Below, piece by piece: positions 1 to 8,184 of a stretch of DNA of 38,204 nt (position 1 is the first letter of the stretch; the number at the start of each line of letters is the position of its first letter). Source of the stretch: an uncultured Eubacteriales bacterium (lineage in GTDB: Bacteria; Bacillota; Clostridia; Lachnospirales; Lachnospiraceae). Both the position numbers and the translations under genes were made by a program. The stretch covers positions 1 to 38,204 of the forward strand of contig OMVU01000031.1 of NCBI GenBank assembly GCA_900314565.1, in the 5' to 3' direction. The notes beneath the pieces are model-generated. The model was not told the DNA's origin, ran no database searches, and saw only the letters and a program-made list of their open reading frames with translations.

Positions 1-363
1 TGCCTCGTCCTATGCTATGTAAGACGGGGCCTGTTAGGGTGCAAATAAAATCTTTCTGACTGAGCCTGATTTAGATGCACGCCCCCATGAATGGTAACCC
101 GCCTTCTCTGACCAGACCGCATCATTCTGCCCGCTGCATTGAGATTCTTCCTCAAATGTGCTATTATATTCACTGTACAGAGCACAGGTCGGGAGGAAAA
201 CAGCCCACGGCCCTCATCCAGGTAAACAGTATATTCATATCATCAGTTATGTTTTCCGCCTGAAATATTCCTGACACTCTATGCTCCTGCCAATCGTACA
301 TGCGAATGTGTGCACCAAAAGATGTTAAGGAGCAAGATTTGAGCAAAAGTGAGGCAGTAAATT
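1..363. other. Non-coding leader region upstream of the DegV gene
   Basis: No convincing gene is seen here. The longest open frame (75-263, 62 residues) has low-complexity character and no ribosome binding site. A short hairpin lies at the left edge (arms 2-9 and 23-30, one G-U pair) and may be the end of a terminator from a gene outside the window. A plausible promoter for the DegV gene lies at 139-167. Confidence 0.5.
139..167 (+). promoter_or_regulatory. Predicted sigma-A promoter for the DegV gene
   Basis: TTGAGA (139-144) and TATTAT (162-167) are separated by 17 bases, a 10/12 match to the consensus. Transcription would start near 174 and leave a leader of about 190 nt before the DegV start. 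It was found by eye only. Confidence 0.4.
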
Positions 364-1308
364 ATGTTTGAAATCATAGTCGATTCAGCCGCCAATATCC
401 CGGCTGAGCATGTTGAAAAGTACAGGATCCATGTCATTCCTTTTATCAATTATATGGGAAGCAAGGAAATTCCCGGCTTTGAGCCCGGACTCACCCCCGA
501 GGAAGAGCGGGCTCACGGCAAGCTCTACTATGACGCGATCCGTGCCGGCGCGGAAGTCAAAACTTCCCTCATAAACTCTGCGGGCTTTGAGGAAAATTTC
601 GAACCTTTTCTCAAAGAAGGCAAGGATATTCTTTACATTTCACTCAGCAGCAATATTTCGGGGACTTACAACGCTGCAAGAATCGCAGCAGATTCCCTCA
701 GAGAGAAATACCCGGACCGGAGGGTATGTCTTGTGAATTCCCTCAATGCATCTCTCGCCCAGGGAATCCTGGCGATCTATGCCCGCGAGCTGCAGGAAAA
801 AGGATACGATCTTAAGGAGATAGCGGATGTACTGCAGGAGACCGCACACAGCATGAACGGAACTTTCACGGTCGACGATCTGAAGTATCTCGCAAAGACC
901 GGACGGCTCCACAACGCGACCGCCAAGATCGGAAATCTTCTGAATATCAAGCCGATCCTCCGAGGCAACGCAGAAGGATTCATCGTACAGTTCCGGCTGT
1001 GTCGGGGACGGAAAAAATCACTCAACGCGCTGGCCGATTATGTCTGTGATAATATTGTGCAGCCGTTGAAACAAATCATAGGAATCGCGCATGCGGACTC
1101 CTATGAGGACTCGCTCTATGTTATGAAACGGATCACTGACCGAATTAAAGTCAGAGAGTTCATCAATACCTCCTACGACTTCTGTACCGGGTCCCATGTA
1201 GGGCCGGATACGATCGCGCTCTTCTTTATCGGCTATGACCGTGAACTGGGCGGAAAGCTCATCAACGAGAAGTGCCGCAGTAAGAGAATATTCGATATGC
1301 TTACGTGA
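364..1308 (+). CDS. DegV family fatty-acid-binding protein
   Basis: This 314-residue protein is a DegV/FakB-type protein. Family members bind a fatty acid in a deep pocket, and those paired with FakA present it for phosphorylation. The start MFEIIVDSAANIP matches the DegV N-terminus, where the Asp-Ser segment normally opens the lipid-binding fold. The central SSNISGTYNAA segment (about residues 95-106) is the typical lipid-carboxylate loop, and KYLAKTGRL around 179-187 is a second family signature. The length is slightly above the usual 280-290. The start has a weak ribosome site (GAGGC, about 9 bases upstream). The gene is monocistronic: a hairpin terminator follows at once and the next gene is convergent. 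No FakA kinase is in the window, so a FakB role is inferred. The family call is firm; the ligand is unknown. Confidence 0.92.
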   Translation: MFEIIVDSAANIPAEHVEKYRIHVIPFINYMGSKEIPGFEPGLTPEEERAHGKLYYDAIRAGAEVKTSLINSAGFEENFEPFLKEGKDILYISLSSNISGTYNAARIAADSLREKYPDRRVCLVNSLNASLAQGILAIYARELQEKGYDLKEIADVLQETAHSMNGTFTVDDLKYLAKTGRLHNATAKIGNLLNIKPILRGNAEGFIVQFRLCRGRKKSLNALADYVCDNIVQPLKQIIGIAHADSYEDSLYVMKRITDRIKVREFINTSYDFCTGSHVGPDTIALFFIGYDRELGGKLINEKCRSKRIFDMLT

Positions 1309-1325
1309 TCAGTGCACAATATAAA

Positions 1326-1355
1326 GAAGCACCCGCTCTCGGCGGGTGCTTTCTC
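1326..1355 (+). terminator. Rho-independent terminator after the DegV gene
   Basis: The GC-rich stem AGCACCCGC/GCGGGTGCT with a short loop is followed by TTTCTC, 20 bases after the DegV stop. It lies between convergent genes and may also act on transcripts from metF. Confidence 0.75.
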
Positions 1356-1407
1356 AGTATTCAGAGACTGATTTCACTTTGCACATTTATCTTTCGCCGG
1401 ATTTCGC

Positions 1408-1427
1408 GAAAATTCTGCGTCAGAGAT
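1408..1427. repeat. 20-bp dispersed repeat, copy A
   Basis: GAAAATTCTGCGTCAGAGAT, at the 3' end of metF. A near copy (18/20) lies at 3874-3893 and another (18/20) at 21662-21681. The function is unknown; see the finding. Confidence 0.5.
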
Positions 1428-2287
1428 CAGATCAGATTTTTGATCCCGTCACAGATCCTCTTGGCGACCGATGGCTTATTCATGGAGTAGAGGTGAATCC
1501 CGTCGACCCCATGCGCAAGCAGATCGACTACCTGTGAGAGCGCGTGAATCATCCCCGCGTCATAGATCGCATCCGGATCTTCTCCATACCGCTCGAGGAT
1601 GCACTCGATCTTATCATTCAGCTTCGCCCCGCAGGTATCGACCATCCGGCGGATCTGCTTCTCATTGATCACAGGCATAATACCGGGTGTGATCGGAACA
1701 TTGATCCCGGCGATCTTGCAGTCCTCTATGAACTTGTAGTAATTATCGTTGTCAAAGAAGAGCTGTGAGAGCAGGATATCCGCACCCGCATCGACTTTTT
1801 TGCGAAGGTTCAGAATCTCAGAGACGTGGTCCGGAGAATCCGGATGATCTTCCGGATAGCAGGCTGCTGCCACGCAGAAATCGGTCGTCTCTTTCAGATA
1901 AGCAATCAGGTCTGACGCATGCGGAAACACATCCTTCGGCGGGATGTTCGGGTTTCGATCGCCCCGCAGCGCAAGGACATTTTCAATCCCGTTGTCGGCG
2001 ATCTCCTTCGCAAAGGCATCGATCTCCTCCCTGTCATAACACAGACAGGTCAGGTGGACGACCGGCTCAATGTGATATTTCTCACGGATCATCTTCGCGA
2101 TCGCGATCGTCTTATTGTTGTTGGAACTCCCTCCCGCACCGAACGTAACACTGATGTAGTCAGGCTGAAGCTCCGAGAGGACTTCCAGCGTCGGCTCGAT
2201 GTTCATGAGCTCCGCATCCTTTTTAGGCGGGAATATTTCAAAAGACAGCACCTGCTTCTTGCTGTTATAGATCTCTGTCAGCTTCAT
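1427..2287 (-). CDS. metF: Methylenetetrahydrofolate reductase
   Basis: This 286-residue enzyme reduces 5,10-methylene-THF to 5-methyl-THF. It feeds methionine synthesis and, in acetogenic anaerobes, the methyl branch of the Wood-Ljungdahl pathway. The N-terminal FEIFPPK motif (residues about 17-23, with the catalytic Glu of the family), the SVTFGAGGS segment and ALRGDRNPNIP are hallmark MetF sequences. The length fits the usual 280-300. The start follows an AAAGGA site. An extended -10 (TG-G-TATACT) lies at 2375-2380, about 90 bases upstream. No SAM or cobalamin riboswitch was seen in the leader. No metH or other folate genes adjoin it, so which pathway it serves cannot be decided here. Confidence 0.96.
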   Translation of the reverse strand: MKLTEIYNSKKQVLSFEIFPPKKDAELMNIEPTLEVLSELQPDYISVTFGAGGSSNNNKTIAIAKMIREKYHIEPVVHLTCLCYDREEIDAFAKEIADNGIENVLALRGDRNPNIPPKDVFPHASDLIAYLKETTDFCVAAACYPEDHPDSPDHVSEILNLRKKVDAGADILLSQLFFDNDNYYKFIEDCKIAGINVPITPGIMPVINEKQIRRMVDTCGAKLNDKIECILERYGEDPDAIYDAGMIHALSQVVDLLAHGVDGIHLYSMNKPSVAKRICDGIKNLI

Positions 2288-2374
2288 TTCCGATCCTTTC
2301 TCCTCTTTAACCGTAGATTTTCATCTTCCTTACCGGAATTATCCGAATCCTTTACCTTAACGCTTTCGGAATAA

Positions 2375-2383
2375 AGTATACCA
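2375..2383 (-). promoter_or_regulatory. Predicted extended -10 promoter for metF
   Basis: On the minus strand TG-G-TATACT forms an extended -10. No good -35 is visible at the right distance. A perfect 12-bp palindrome TTCACCGGTGAA lies upstream at 2418-2429 and could be an operator. Confidence 0.4.
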
Positions 2384-2438
2384 CAGATTTTCCCTGTGCG
2401 GTCCTGCATTCCCCGGGTTCACCGGTGAAAGTCCGCAG

Positions 2439-2492
2439 AAAAGACCTCCCTGCATGAGCATATCTTTACGAAGCCCCTGTATGGAGGTCTTT
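2439..2492 (-). terminator. Probable terminator after uxuA
   Basis: The inverted repeat AAAGACCTCC/GGAGGTCTTT encloses a long loop (about 33 nt). On the minus strand the right arm ends in TCTTTT, just beyond the uxuA stop. The long loop lowers confidence. Confidence 0.45.
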
Positions 2493-2524
2493 ACCGTCAC
2501 GCTGTCCGAGCAGATCCCTGCTCT

Positions 2525-3616
2525 TTATGCTTTTCCTTCCAGCCGGTCAAGCGTATCCCAGACACCCAGCATGTACTGAACACCCAGCGCTCTGTCATAC
2601 TTACCGTAACCCGGTCTGCAGCTGCCGGGGCCTTCCTCCCAGAGCTGACGGCCGTGATCCGGACGGATGTATCCTTCGAATCCGCAGTCATGATAAGCCC
2701 GCAGGACTTCTATGATCCCGGTATCGCCGCAGCAGTCTCTGTGCGCAGCCTCTGAGAAATCACCGTTCTCGAAGTGCTTGATGTTGCGGATATGGGCAAA
2801 TGCGATGCGGTCACAATGCTTGCGAACGATCTCTGCGCAGTTATTGTTCGGGTTCGCGTTCAGACTGCCCGTGCAGAGAGTCAGACAGTTGTACGGATCA
2901 TCGACCATCGAGAGGAACTTCGTGCAGGCAGCCTCATCGACCAGCAGTCTCGGAAGACCGAAGATATCCCATGGCGGATCATCCATGTGGATCGCCATCT
3001 TGATATCGGCCTCGTGGCACGCCGGCATGATCCCCTCAAGGAAGTACTTAAGGTTCTCCCAGAGAATTTCCTTGGTAACAGGTGCATATGCCTTGAAAAG
3101 TTCATCGAGCTTCGCCATACGCTCAGGCTCCCAGCCCGGGAAGGTCATGTTGTACTTCTCGGTGAAGCTCATGATGTAATCGGCCATTGCCTTGTAATCG
3201 TCCTTGATCATATCCTTCTGGTAGAAAAGGGCTGTGGACCCGTCTCCCACCGGATGGAAAAGATCTGTTCTTGTCCAGTCAAAGATCGGCATAAAATTGT
3301 AGCAGATGACCTTGACGCCGAATTTTCCAAGATTTTTAATGCACTGCTTATAATTCTCGATCAGCGCATCCCTTGTAGGAAGCCCGATCTTGATGTCGTC
3401 ATGGACATTTACCGATTCAACGACTTCAGCATCGAACCCGTAAGCGTGGATCTGATCCACCACCTCTTTGATCTCATCTTCTTCCCAGATCTCACCGGGC
3501 ATCTTGTGATGAAGCGCCCAGACTATACTGGTCACTCCCGGGATCTGCTTAATATCCCCAAGGGTGATAGGATCATTTCCTTCGCCGTACCAGCGCCATC
3601 CCATCTTCATTGCCAT
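2525..3616 (-). CDS. uxuA: Mannonate dehydratase
   Basis: This 363-residue enzyme converts D-mannonate to 2-keto-3-deoxy-gluconate in glucuronate catabolism. It is a metal-dependent TIM-barrel protein of the xylose-isomerase superfamily. The N-terminus MAMKMGWRWYGEGNDPI and the later VWALHHKMPGEIW and HMDDPPWDIFGLPR segments are characteristic of UxuA. I chose the ATG at 3616 because a GGAGGT site sits 9 bases upstream; the open frame runs farther, but its extra 51 codons lack a ribosome site and do not resemble the family. No uxuB, kdgK or uronate isomerase is adjacent, which is unusual for this pathway. A TATACT -10-like sequence lies about 90 bases upstream (3703-3708), without a clear -35. 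Confidence 0.95.
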   Translation of the reverse strand: MAMKMGWRWYGEGNDPITLGDIKQIPGVTSIVWALHHKMPGEIWEEDEIKEVVDQIHAYGFDAEVVESVNVHDDIKIGLPTRDALIENYKQCIKNLGKFGVKVICYNFMPIFDWTRTDLFHPVGDGSTALFYQKDMIKDDYKAMADYIMSFTEKYNMTFPGWEPERMAKLDELFKAYAPVTKEILWENLKYFLEGIMPACHEADIKMAIHMDDPPWDIFGLPRLLVDEAACTKFLSMVDDPYNCLTLCTGSLNANPNNNCAEIVRKHCDRIAFAHIRNIKHFENGDFSEAAHRDCCGDTGIIEVLRAYHDCGFEGYIRPDHGRQLWEEGPGSCRPGYGKYDRALGVQYMLGVWDTLDRLEGKA

Positions 3617-3873
3617 GCTCTTTACCTCCTCAGTGTAAACGAATGGCAGAAACCGAAACAGTACGAAGGAATAAGTATCTGAAAGACTGCAATGCGGTTT
3701 CCAGTATAAGGTATCAGGAGCGCCCCGGCGTTCAGTAAGAGCCGCGCAGGTCTGCAGCACTTTCCTCAATGGTCAGCTGTGATTCGCCGGAGGCTTTCAT
3801 CTCTGACGCGCACCCTGTATTCCATATCAGAGAGAACTTCAAACTTTTCTCATCCATCACAGACTTGCGTTAC

Positions 3874-3893
3874 GAAAATTCCGAGTCAGAGAT
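3874..3893. repeat. 20-bp dispersed repeat, copy B
   Basis: GAAAATTCCGAGTCAGAGAT matches copy A at 18 of 20 positions and has the same orientation. An inverted partial copy lies about 75 bases to the left (3799-3809). Confidence 0.4.
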
Positions 3894-4133
3894 TTAACAT
3901 ACTGATATTATATACTGCAGCGGCAAATTATTGGACCATTTTTTCAAATTTTTGCCACAAAGTATTCCGGGGAAAAGAAAGAACTTCCGCTCAGCTCGTT
4001 CCGCTCGGAGACCTGAAATCAAAAGCAGTATCAGGAAGACCCCGGCGGTATTGCTGCCGTCTGTCAGACCGGAACAGGACCGCACGCGGGGACCCGCCGA
4101 ACTCCGGGCCGGGAGCGGGAAGCGTCGAAATTC

Positions 4134-4161
4134 TTGCCATAACCGGCAGATTTGATATACT
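4134..4161 (+). promoter_or_regulatory. Predicted sigma-A promoter of the sensory hydrogenase group
   Basis: TTGCCA (4134-4139) and TATACT (4156-4161) are 16 bases apart, with a TG extension just before the -10. Transcription would begin near 4168 and give an untranslated leader of about 225 nt before the hydrogenase start. Confidence 0.55.
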
Positions 4162-4317
4162 GTAAATACAGGGATTCAAACGAATGGATATTGTCTTTTC
4201 CGCGTCTGTATCGGGAACTGAAGAAAGACCGGACCTGCGTCAATAACCGGCGGGAATCTGAATATGCACGTGAAAAAAGCAAAAATAGGCAATTGCGAAA
4301 GTCTATGCTTCATGGAA

Positions 4318-4331
4318 ATTGTTCAAACAAT
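4318..4331. promoter_or_regulatory. Inverted repeat in the hydrogenase leader
   Basis: ATTGTT-CA-AACAAT is a perfect 6+2+6 palindrome. Around it TGGAA/TCCA and GCGAAA/TTTCGC add imperfect outer pairing, so the RNA could form a bulged hairpin. It lies 64 bases before the start codon. It is shorter than a Rex box, and no regulator is assigned. Confidence 0.35.
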
Positions 4332-4394
4332 TCCATTTCGCACAGAGTTTCGCAAGCGCCTAAAAAGCAAAAATGACAAAAGGAGCTGTATCAC

Positions 4395-6068
4395 ATGGAG
4401 TGTCTGACACTTAAAAAATCGAACTGTAAGAACTGCTACAAATGTATCCGCCACTGTCCCGTAAAATCAATTCGGTTCACCGGAAATCAGGCATATATCA
4501 TCGGTGATGAATGCATCATGTGCGGTCAGTGCTTTGTAGTCTGTCCCCAGAATGCAAAACAGATCACAGATGAGACCGAGAAAGTAAAAGTTTTTCTTCA
4601 GGGCAGCGACCCCGTCGTGGTAAGCCTTGCCCCGTCATTTGTCGCTAATTTTGACGGAGTCGGCATCGAATCGATGCGGGATGCTTTAAAGCAGCTTGGT
4701 TTCTATGATGTAGAGGAGACTGCGATCGGCGCAACCATTGTCAAGCGCGAATATGACCGCATCTGCAATGAAGAAGGCCGTGACATTATCATCACGTCGT
4801 GCTGTCACTCTGTTAACCTCCTGGTCCAGAAGCATTTTCCGAATCTGATCTCCTATCTTGCGGACGTACTGTCCCCTATGCAGGCCCACTGTAAAGATAT
4901 CAAAAAGAGAATTCCGAATGCGCGTACCGTTTTCATCGGTCCGTGTGTGGCGAAAAAAGACGAGGCACAGCGTTATGAGGGCATTGTCGACGCGGTCCTG
5001 ACCTTTGATGAGCTGGGAGCGTGGCTGAAGGAAAAGAAGATCGTGCCGGAAAAGAAGATTGATCAGAATGAGAACAGCAAAGCACGCTTCTTCCCCACCA
5101 CAGGCGGAATCCTGAAAACGATGAAGATGGAAAATCCCGAGTATACCTATATGGCGATCGACGGGACGAAAAACTGCATTTCGATATTAAAGGAAATCGA
5201 ACAGGGAAACGTGCACCATGTCTTTATAGAGATGTCGGCCTGTTCCGGGAGCTGCATCGGAGGACCTGTCATGGAGAAGTTCCATGACCTGCCGATCAAA
5301 GATTATGCCGCCGTTGCAAGGTATGCGGGCAGGAACGATTTTTCTGTCGCACAGCCTGACAGAACGGAAACAGTCAAAGACTTCATGGTGATCCCGCACC
5401 AGAGCAGAATGCCGAGCGAGTATGATATTCGCGAGACGCTGCATCAGATGGGCAAAATGAGACCGGAGGACGAGCTGAACTGCGGCACTTGCGGGTATGA
5501 TACCTGTCGGGAAAAGGCAATTGCTATCCTGCAGGGCAAGGCAGATATATCCATGTGCCTGCCTTTCCTGAAGGAAAAAGCCGAGAACTTCTCGGATACG
5601 ATCACGAAGAATTCACCGAACGGAATTCTTGTTCTGAACGACCGGCTGGAAGTCCAGCAGGTGAACCGGGCAGCGCTCAGGATCCTGAACCTGCGGTCCC
5701 CGCATGATATTCTCGGAGATCTGGTCGTCCGCGTGATGGACCCGGGCGATTTCCTTAAGATCCTGAACAGCGGCGGAAGTATTCATGACAAGCGTGAGTA
5801 CATGGCGGAGTACAGAAAATATGTAGAAAAGACCATCGTTTATGACAAGGAATACAACAGCATCCTCTGCATCCTTCGAGACGTTACCGAGGAAGAGAGC
5901 GAGCGCGAAAAGAGAGAGAATCTCAGCCACCAGACGATGGAGATCGCAGACAAGGTCGTAGACAAACAGATGCGGATCGTTCAGGAAATAGCCTCCCTGC
6001 TTGGAGAGACAGCTGCCGAGACGAAAATTGCACTGACAAAATTGAAGGAGTCTATCAAAGATGAATGA
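4395..6068 (+). CDS. Sensory [FeFe]-hydrogenase-like protein with PAS domain
   Basis: This is a 557-residue putative redox or H2 sensor. An N-terminal two-[4Fe-4S] ferredoxin domain has Cys 11/14/17/21 and 40/43/46/50. The hydrogenase domain follows. Its H-cluster motifs are diverged, but all cluster cysteines are kept: TSCCH (C136, C137), GPCVAKKDE (C184) and ACSGSC (C283, C287). A third Fe-S motif of the FeS/PF04060 type uses C363, C366, C371 and C388. A PAS domain (about 403-497) and a helical tail (498-557) complete it. This order fits the sensory group C hydrogenases that occur beside PP2C phosphatases. A GGAG site precedes the ATG. The stop overlaps the phosphatase start by 8 bases, which implies coupled translation. 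No HydE/F/G maturases are in view, so whether it holds a complete H-cluster is unknown. Confidence 0.88.
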   Translation: MECLTLKKSNCKNCYKCIRHCPVKSIRFTGNQAYIIGDECIMCGQCFVVCPQNAKQITDETEKVKVFLQGSDPVVVSLAPSFVANFDGVGIESMRDALKQLGFYDVEETAIGATIVKREYDRICNEEGRDIIITSCCHSVNLLVQKHFPNLISYLADVLSPMQAHCKDIKKRIPNARTVFIGPCVAKKDEAQRYEGIVDAVLTFDELGAWLKEKKIVPEKKIDQNENSKARFFPTTGGILKTMKMENPEYTYMAIDGTKNCISILKEIEQGNVHHVFIEMSACSGSCIGGPVMEKFHDLPIKDYAAVARYAGRNDFSVAQPDRTETVKDFMVIPHQSRMPSEYDIRETLHQMGKMRPEDELNCGTCGYDTCREKAIAILQGKADISMCLPFLKEKAENFSDTITKNSPNGILVLNDRLEVQQVNRAALRILNLRSPHDILGDLVVRVMDPGDFLKILNSGGSIHDKREYMAEYRKYVEKTIVYDKEYNSILCILRDVTEEESEREKRENLSHQTMEIADKVVDKQMRIVQEIASLLGETAAETKIALTKLKESIKDE

Positions 6069-7236
6069 TTTGTGTGTTGACATCGGTTGGAAGAGTATCA
6101 ACCATGAAGGAGAACAGCTCTGCGGGGACCATGTCGATATCGTGGAGCAGGATGAGAACTCTATCGTCGTCGTTCTTGCGGACGGGATGGGCAGCGGTGT
6201 CAAGGCGAGTATCCTCTCGACGCTCACGTCAAAAATCATTTCCACAATGATGGCTGAGGGGCTCAGAATCGAGGACTGTGTCTCGACGATCGCGGCGACC
6301 CTTCCGATCTGCCAGGTCCGGAAAGTCGCTTATTCCACGTTCACTATTCTCCACATCATAGACAATGAGAAGGTGGAGCTCATACAGTATGATAATCCCG
6401 CTGTAATCTTTATTCGTGACTATGAAATCTATGATTATCCGAAACAGGAACTGTACGTAGAAGGGAAAAAGATCTACAAATCCGTGATCCGCCTTCAGGA
6501 GAATGATATCATGGTCGCCATGAGTGACGGATGTCCCCACGCGGGCGACGGCCTGGAGTATAATACCGACTGGGAATGGGAAGACATAGCGAATTATGTC
6601 AGGAACATTTCCGCTGCCGGGTATACAGCCAAGACCCTTGCGACTATGCTCGTAGATGAGTGCGACAGGGAGTACGCTTACAGGCCCAGTGACGATGCGA
6701 CCGCCTGTATCGTCAAAGTCCGTAAGAGAGAACCTGTGAACATTCTGTTCGGACCTCCGAGAAACAGGGATGACAGCAACCGCATGATGACGCTGTACTT
6801 TTCGAAAGAGGGAAAGCATATCATCTGCGGCGGCACAACGGCGTCCATTGCCGCGAAGTACCTGCGCAAGGAAGTCAGAGTCAGTATGGCCCTGGATGAT
6901 GACAGTGATGTTCCGCCGATCTCGGAAATCGACGGCGTTGATCTGGTGACCGAAGGCGTCATCACGATGAACAGAGTTGTGGAATATGCGAAAGATTCGC
7001 TGGAAGAGAATGAACTCTATGAGAAATGGGGATTTGGGCATGACGGTGCTTCCCTGATCTGCCGGATGCTGTTCGAGGAAGCGACGGATGTCAATTTCTA
7101 TGTGGGAAGGGCTGTCAATCCTGCCCATCAGAATCCGGATCTTCCGATCTCTTTCAATATAAAAATGCAGTTAGTGAAGGAATTGGAAGAGTATCTCAGA
7201 AAAATGGGAAAGCGCGTCAAAGTCAGTTATTTCTGA
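6061..7236 (+). CDS. SpoIIE-type PP2C serine phosphatase, partner of the hydrogenase sensor
   Basis: This is a 391-residue cytoplasmic protein. Residues about 1-225 form a SpoIIE/PP2C phosphatase domain with the metal-binding aspartates in ADGMGSG (D41), MSDG (near 155) and SDDATA (near 213). The remaining 165 residues are not part of a standard phosphatase and I do not recognise them. Family members dephosphorylate STAS-type anti-anti-sigma proteins, but no STAS gene is visible nearby. The start codon lies inside the end of the hydrogenase gene, so the two are almost certainly co-expressed. The hydrogenase/PAS protein probably sets the phosphatase activity. That link is inferred from gene order and from the known group C3 sensory hydrogenases. 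Confidence 0.88.
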   Translation: MNDLCVDIGWKSINHEGEQLCGDHVDIVEQDENSIVVVLADGMGSGVKASILSTLTSKIISTMMAEGLRIEDCVSTIAATLPICQVRKVAYSTFTILHIIDNEKVELIQYDNPAVIFIRDYEIYDYPKQELYVEGKKIYKSVIRLQENDIMVAMSDGCPHAGDGLEYNTDWEWEDIANYVRNISAAGYTAKTLATMLVDECDREYAYRPSDDATACIVKVRKREPVNILFGPPRNRDDSNRMMTLYFSKEGKHIICGGTTASIAAKYLRKEVRVSMALDDDSDVPPISEIDGVDLVTEGVITMNRVVEYAKDSLEENELYEKWGFGHDGASLICRMLFEEATDVNFYVGRAVNPAHQNPDLPISFNIKMQLVKELEEYLRKMGKRVKVSYF

Positions 7237-7284
7237 TTGGATGTGAATCGTTCCGGAGTTACGGAAGAAGAATGAGGCAATCAA

Positions 7285-7890
7285 ATGAGTACCGATGAGA
7301 AATGGGACAGGCTCCTCGGGATCCGAACCAGCGGCCGGGATGACTCCCGGTCAGATACTTACCACTACCCATATGAGCCCACCCCTTATTCAGTCCTTGA
7401 GCGCCTCGCCTCTTCCGGTCTGATCCGAAAGGGAAATCATCTTCTCGATATGGGCTGCGGAAAAGGCCGGGTAGATTTTTTTCTTGCTTACCAGACACGG
7501 TGCGCCTGCACGGGCATCGATTTCGACGAGCGCATGACAGAGATCGCAGTGCGAAATCAGCTGCATGCGGTATCGGGAAGCCGGGTCCGCTTTATCAACA
7601 AGCCGGCAGAAAACTATAAGATCCCGGAGTCTGTTGACAGGATCTATTTTTTCAATCCGTTTTCCACAGAAATCCTTTTGAAGGTCCTCTCAAGGATCCG
7701 GGATTCCTGGTACAGTGCTCCGAGAGCAGTCCTGCTGTTTATTTACTATCCATCTATCGGTTTCAGAGATGCACTCACGGAAGACCCCCTCTTTGTTCCG
7801 GACCGGGAGATCGACTGCAGGGACCTGTTTGGCAGCAGCGACCCGAGGGAGCGGATCCTTGTTTTCAGGACTGAAGGACCGGAGGAATAA
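7285..7890 (+). CDS. Class I SAM-dependent methyltransferase
   Basis: This 201-residue protein has the glycine-rich SAM-binding motif LLDMGCGKGR (about residues 52-61) after an N-terminal helical stretch. The acidic GIDFDE (about 77-82) follows the second strand and should bind the SAM ribose. The FFNPF segment sits at the motif IV position, where NPPF-like sequences occur in N- or O-methyltransferases. The substrate cannot be named. The ATG follows an AGGC site, 48 bases after the phosphatase stop, so the gene may belong to the sensor operon. The next gene follows after 5 bases. Confidence 0.8.
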   Translation: MSTDEKWDRLLGIRTSGRDDSRSDTYHYPYEPTPYSVLERLASSGLIRKGNHLLDMGCGKGRVDFFLAYQTRCACTGIDFDERMTEIAVRNQLHAVSGSRVRFINKPAENYKIPESVDRIYFFNPFSTEILLKVLSRIRDSWYSAPRAVLLFIYYPSIGFRDALTEDPLFVPDREIDCRDLFGSSDPRERILVFRTEGPEE

Positions 7891-7895
7891 ATCAT

Positions 7896-8150
7896 ATGCT
7901 GTTTTTCAGGAAGAACAAAGAATTGGAAGCTCTGCTCCTGGAGCTCAAAAATGATGCCGCCAACAACTACAAGGACAATGCGCAGGACGATTTCCGCCGC
8001 CTTACAGCTCTTTTTTCAGATCTGAAAAGCGCCGGGAAGCTGTCAGGAAGACAGCTCGAATACTATGAAAAAGAAATCGATTCCTACCGGGAGATGCTTA
8101 AGGATTATACACATGCAGATCAGGGGCGGAAAGACATCGGGACCTGGTAA
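7896..8150 (+). CDS. Small charged helical protein, function unknown
   Basis: This 84-residue protein is rich in Lys, Glu and Asp and looks almost wholly helical, with heptad-like Leu spacing around residues 8-50. It has no signal peptide, membrane segment or recognised domain. It is a credible gene: a GGAGGAATAAATCAT spacer precedes the ATG, and it starts 5 bases after the methyltransferase stop, in the same direction. Its stop codon lies in the loop of the operon terminator. I do not recognise the family. Confidence 0.7.
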   Translation: MLFFRKNKELEALLLELKNDAANNYKDNAQDDFRRLTALFSDLKSAGKLSGRQLEYYEKEIDSYREMLKDYTHADQGRKDIGTW

Positions 8151-8168
8151 TGACCAGGTCCCGATCTT
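8136..8168 (+). terminator. Terminator overlapping the end of the small protein gene
   Basis: A perfect 12-bp stem ATCGGGACCTGG/CCAGGTCCCGAT (8136-8147, 8154-8165) has a 6-base loop that contains the TAA stop codon. Only a weak T-rich tail (CTTAT) follows. It sits between convergent genes and could act in both directions. A ribosome at the stop would cover the stem. Confidence 0.65.
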
Positions 8169-8184
8169 ATGACCGACGGCTCTG

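Larger units (their letters stand above)
3617..4394. other. Long non-coding stretch between uxuA and the hydrogenase gene
   Basis: No convincing gene lies in these 778 bases; the short open frames lack ribosome sites and recognisable content. The stretch contains the uxuA upstream region, one copy of the 20-bp dispersed repeat (3874-3893), an inverted partial copy of it (ATCTCTGACGC at 3799-3809), an AT-rich section (about 3890-3960), a strong promoter at 4134-4161 and an inverted repeat at 4318-4331 in the leader of the next gene. Confidence 0.5.

Noticed and set aside
75-263. A 62-codon open frame near the left edge
   Set aside because: It has no ribosome site and no familiar content, and overlaps a likely promoter of the next gene.
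2288-2440. A SAM riboswitch upstream of metF
   Set aside because: None of the S-box or SMK-type core sequences was found in the leader on the minus strand.
4318-4331. Possible Rex (NADH-sensing) box upstream of the hydrogenase gene
   Set aside because: A Rex site has TTGT and ACAA half-sites about 18 bp across in total; this palindrome is only 14 bp with a 2-base spacer, so no regulator is named.
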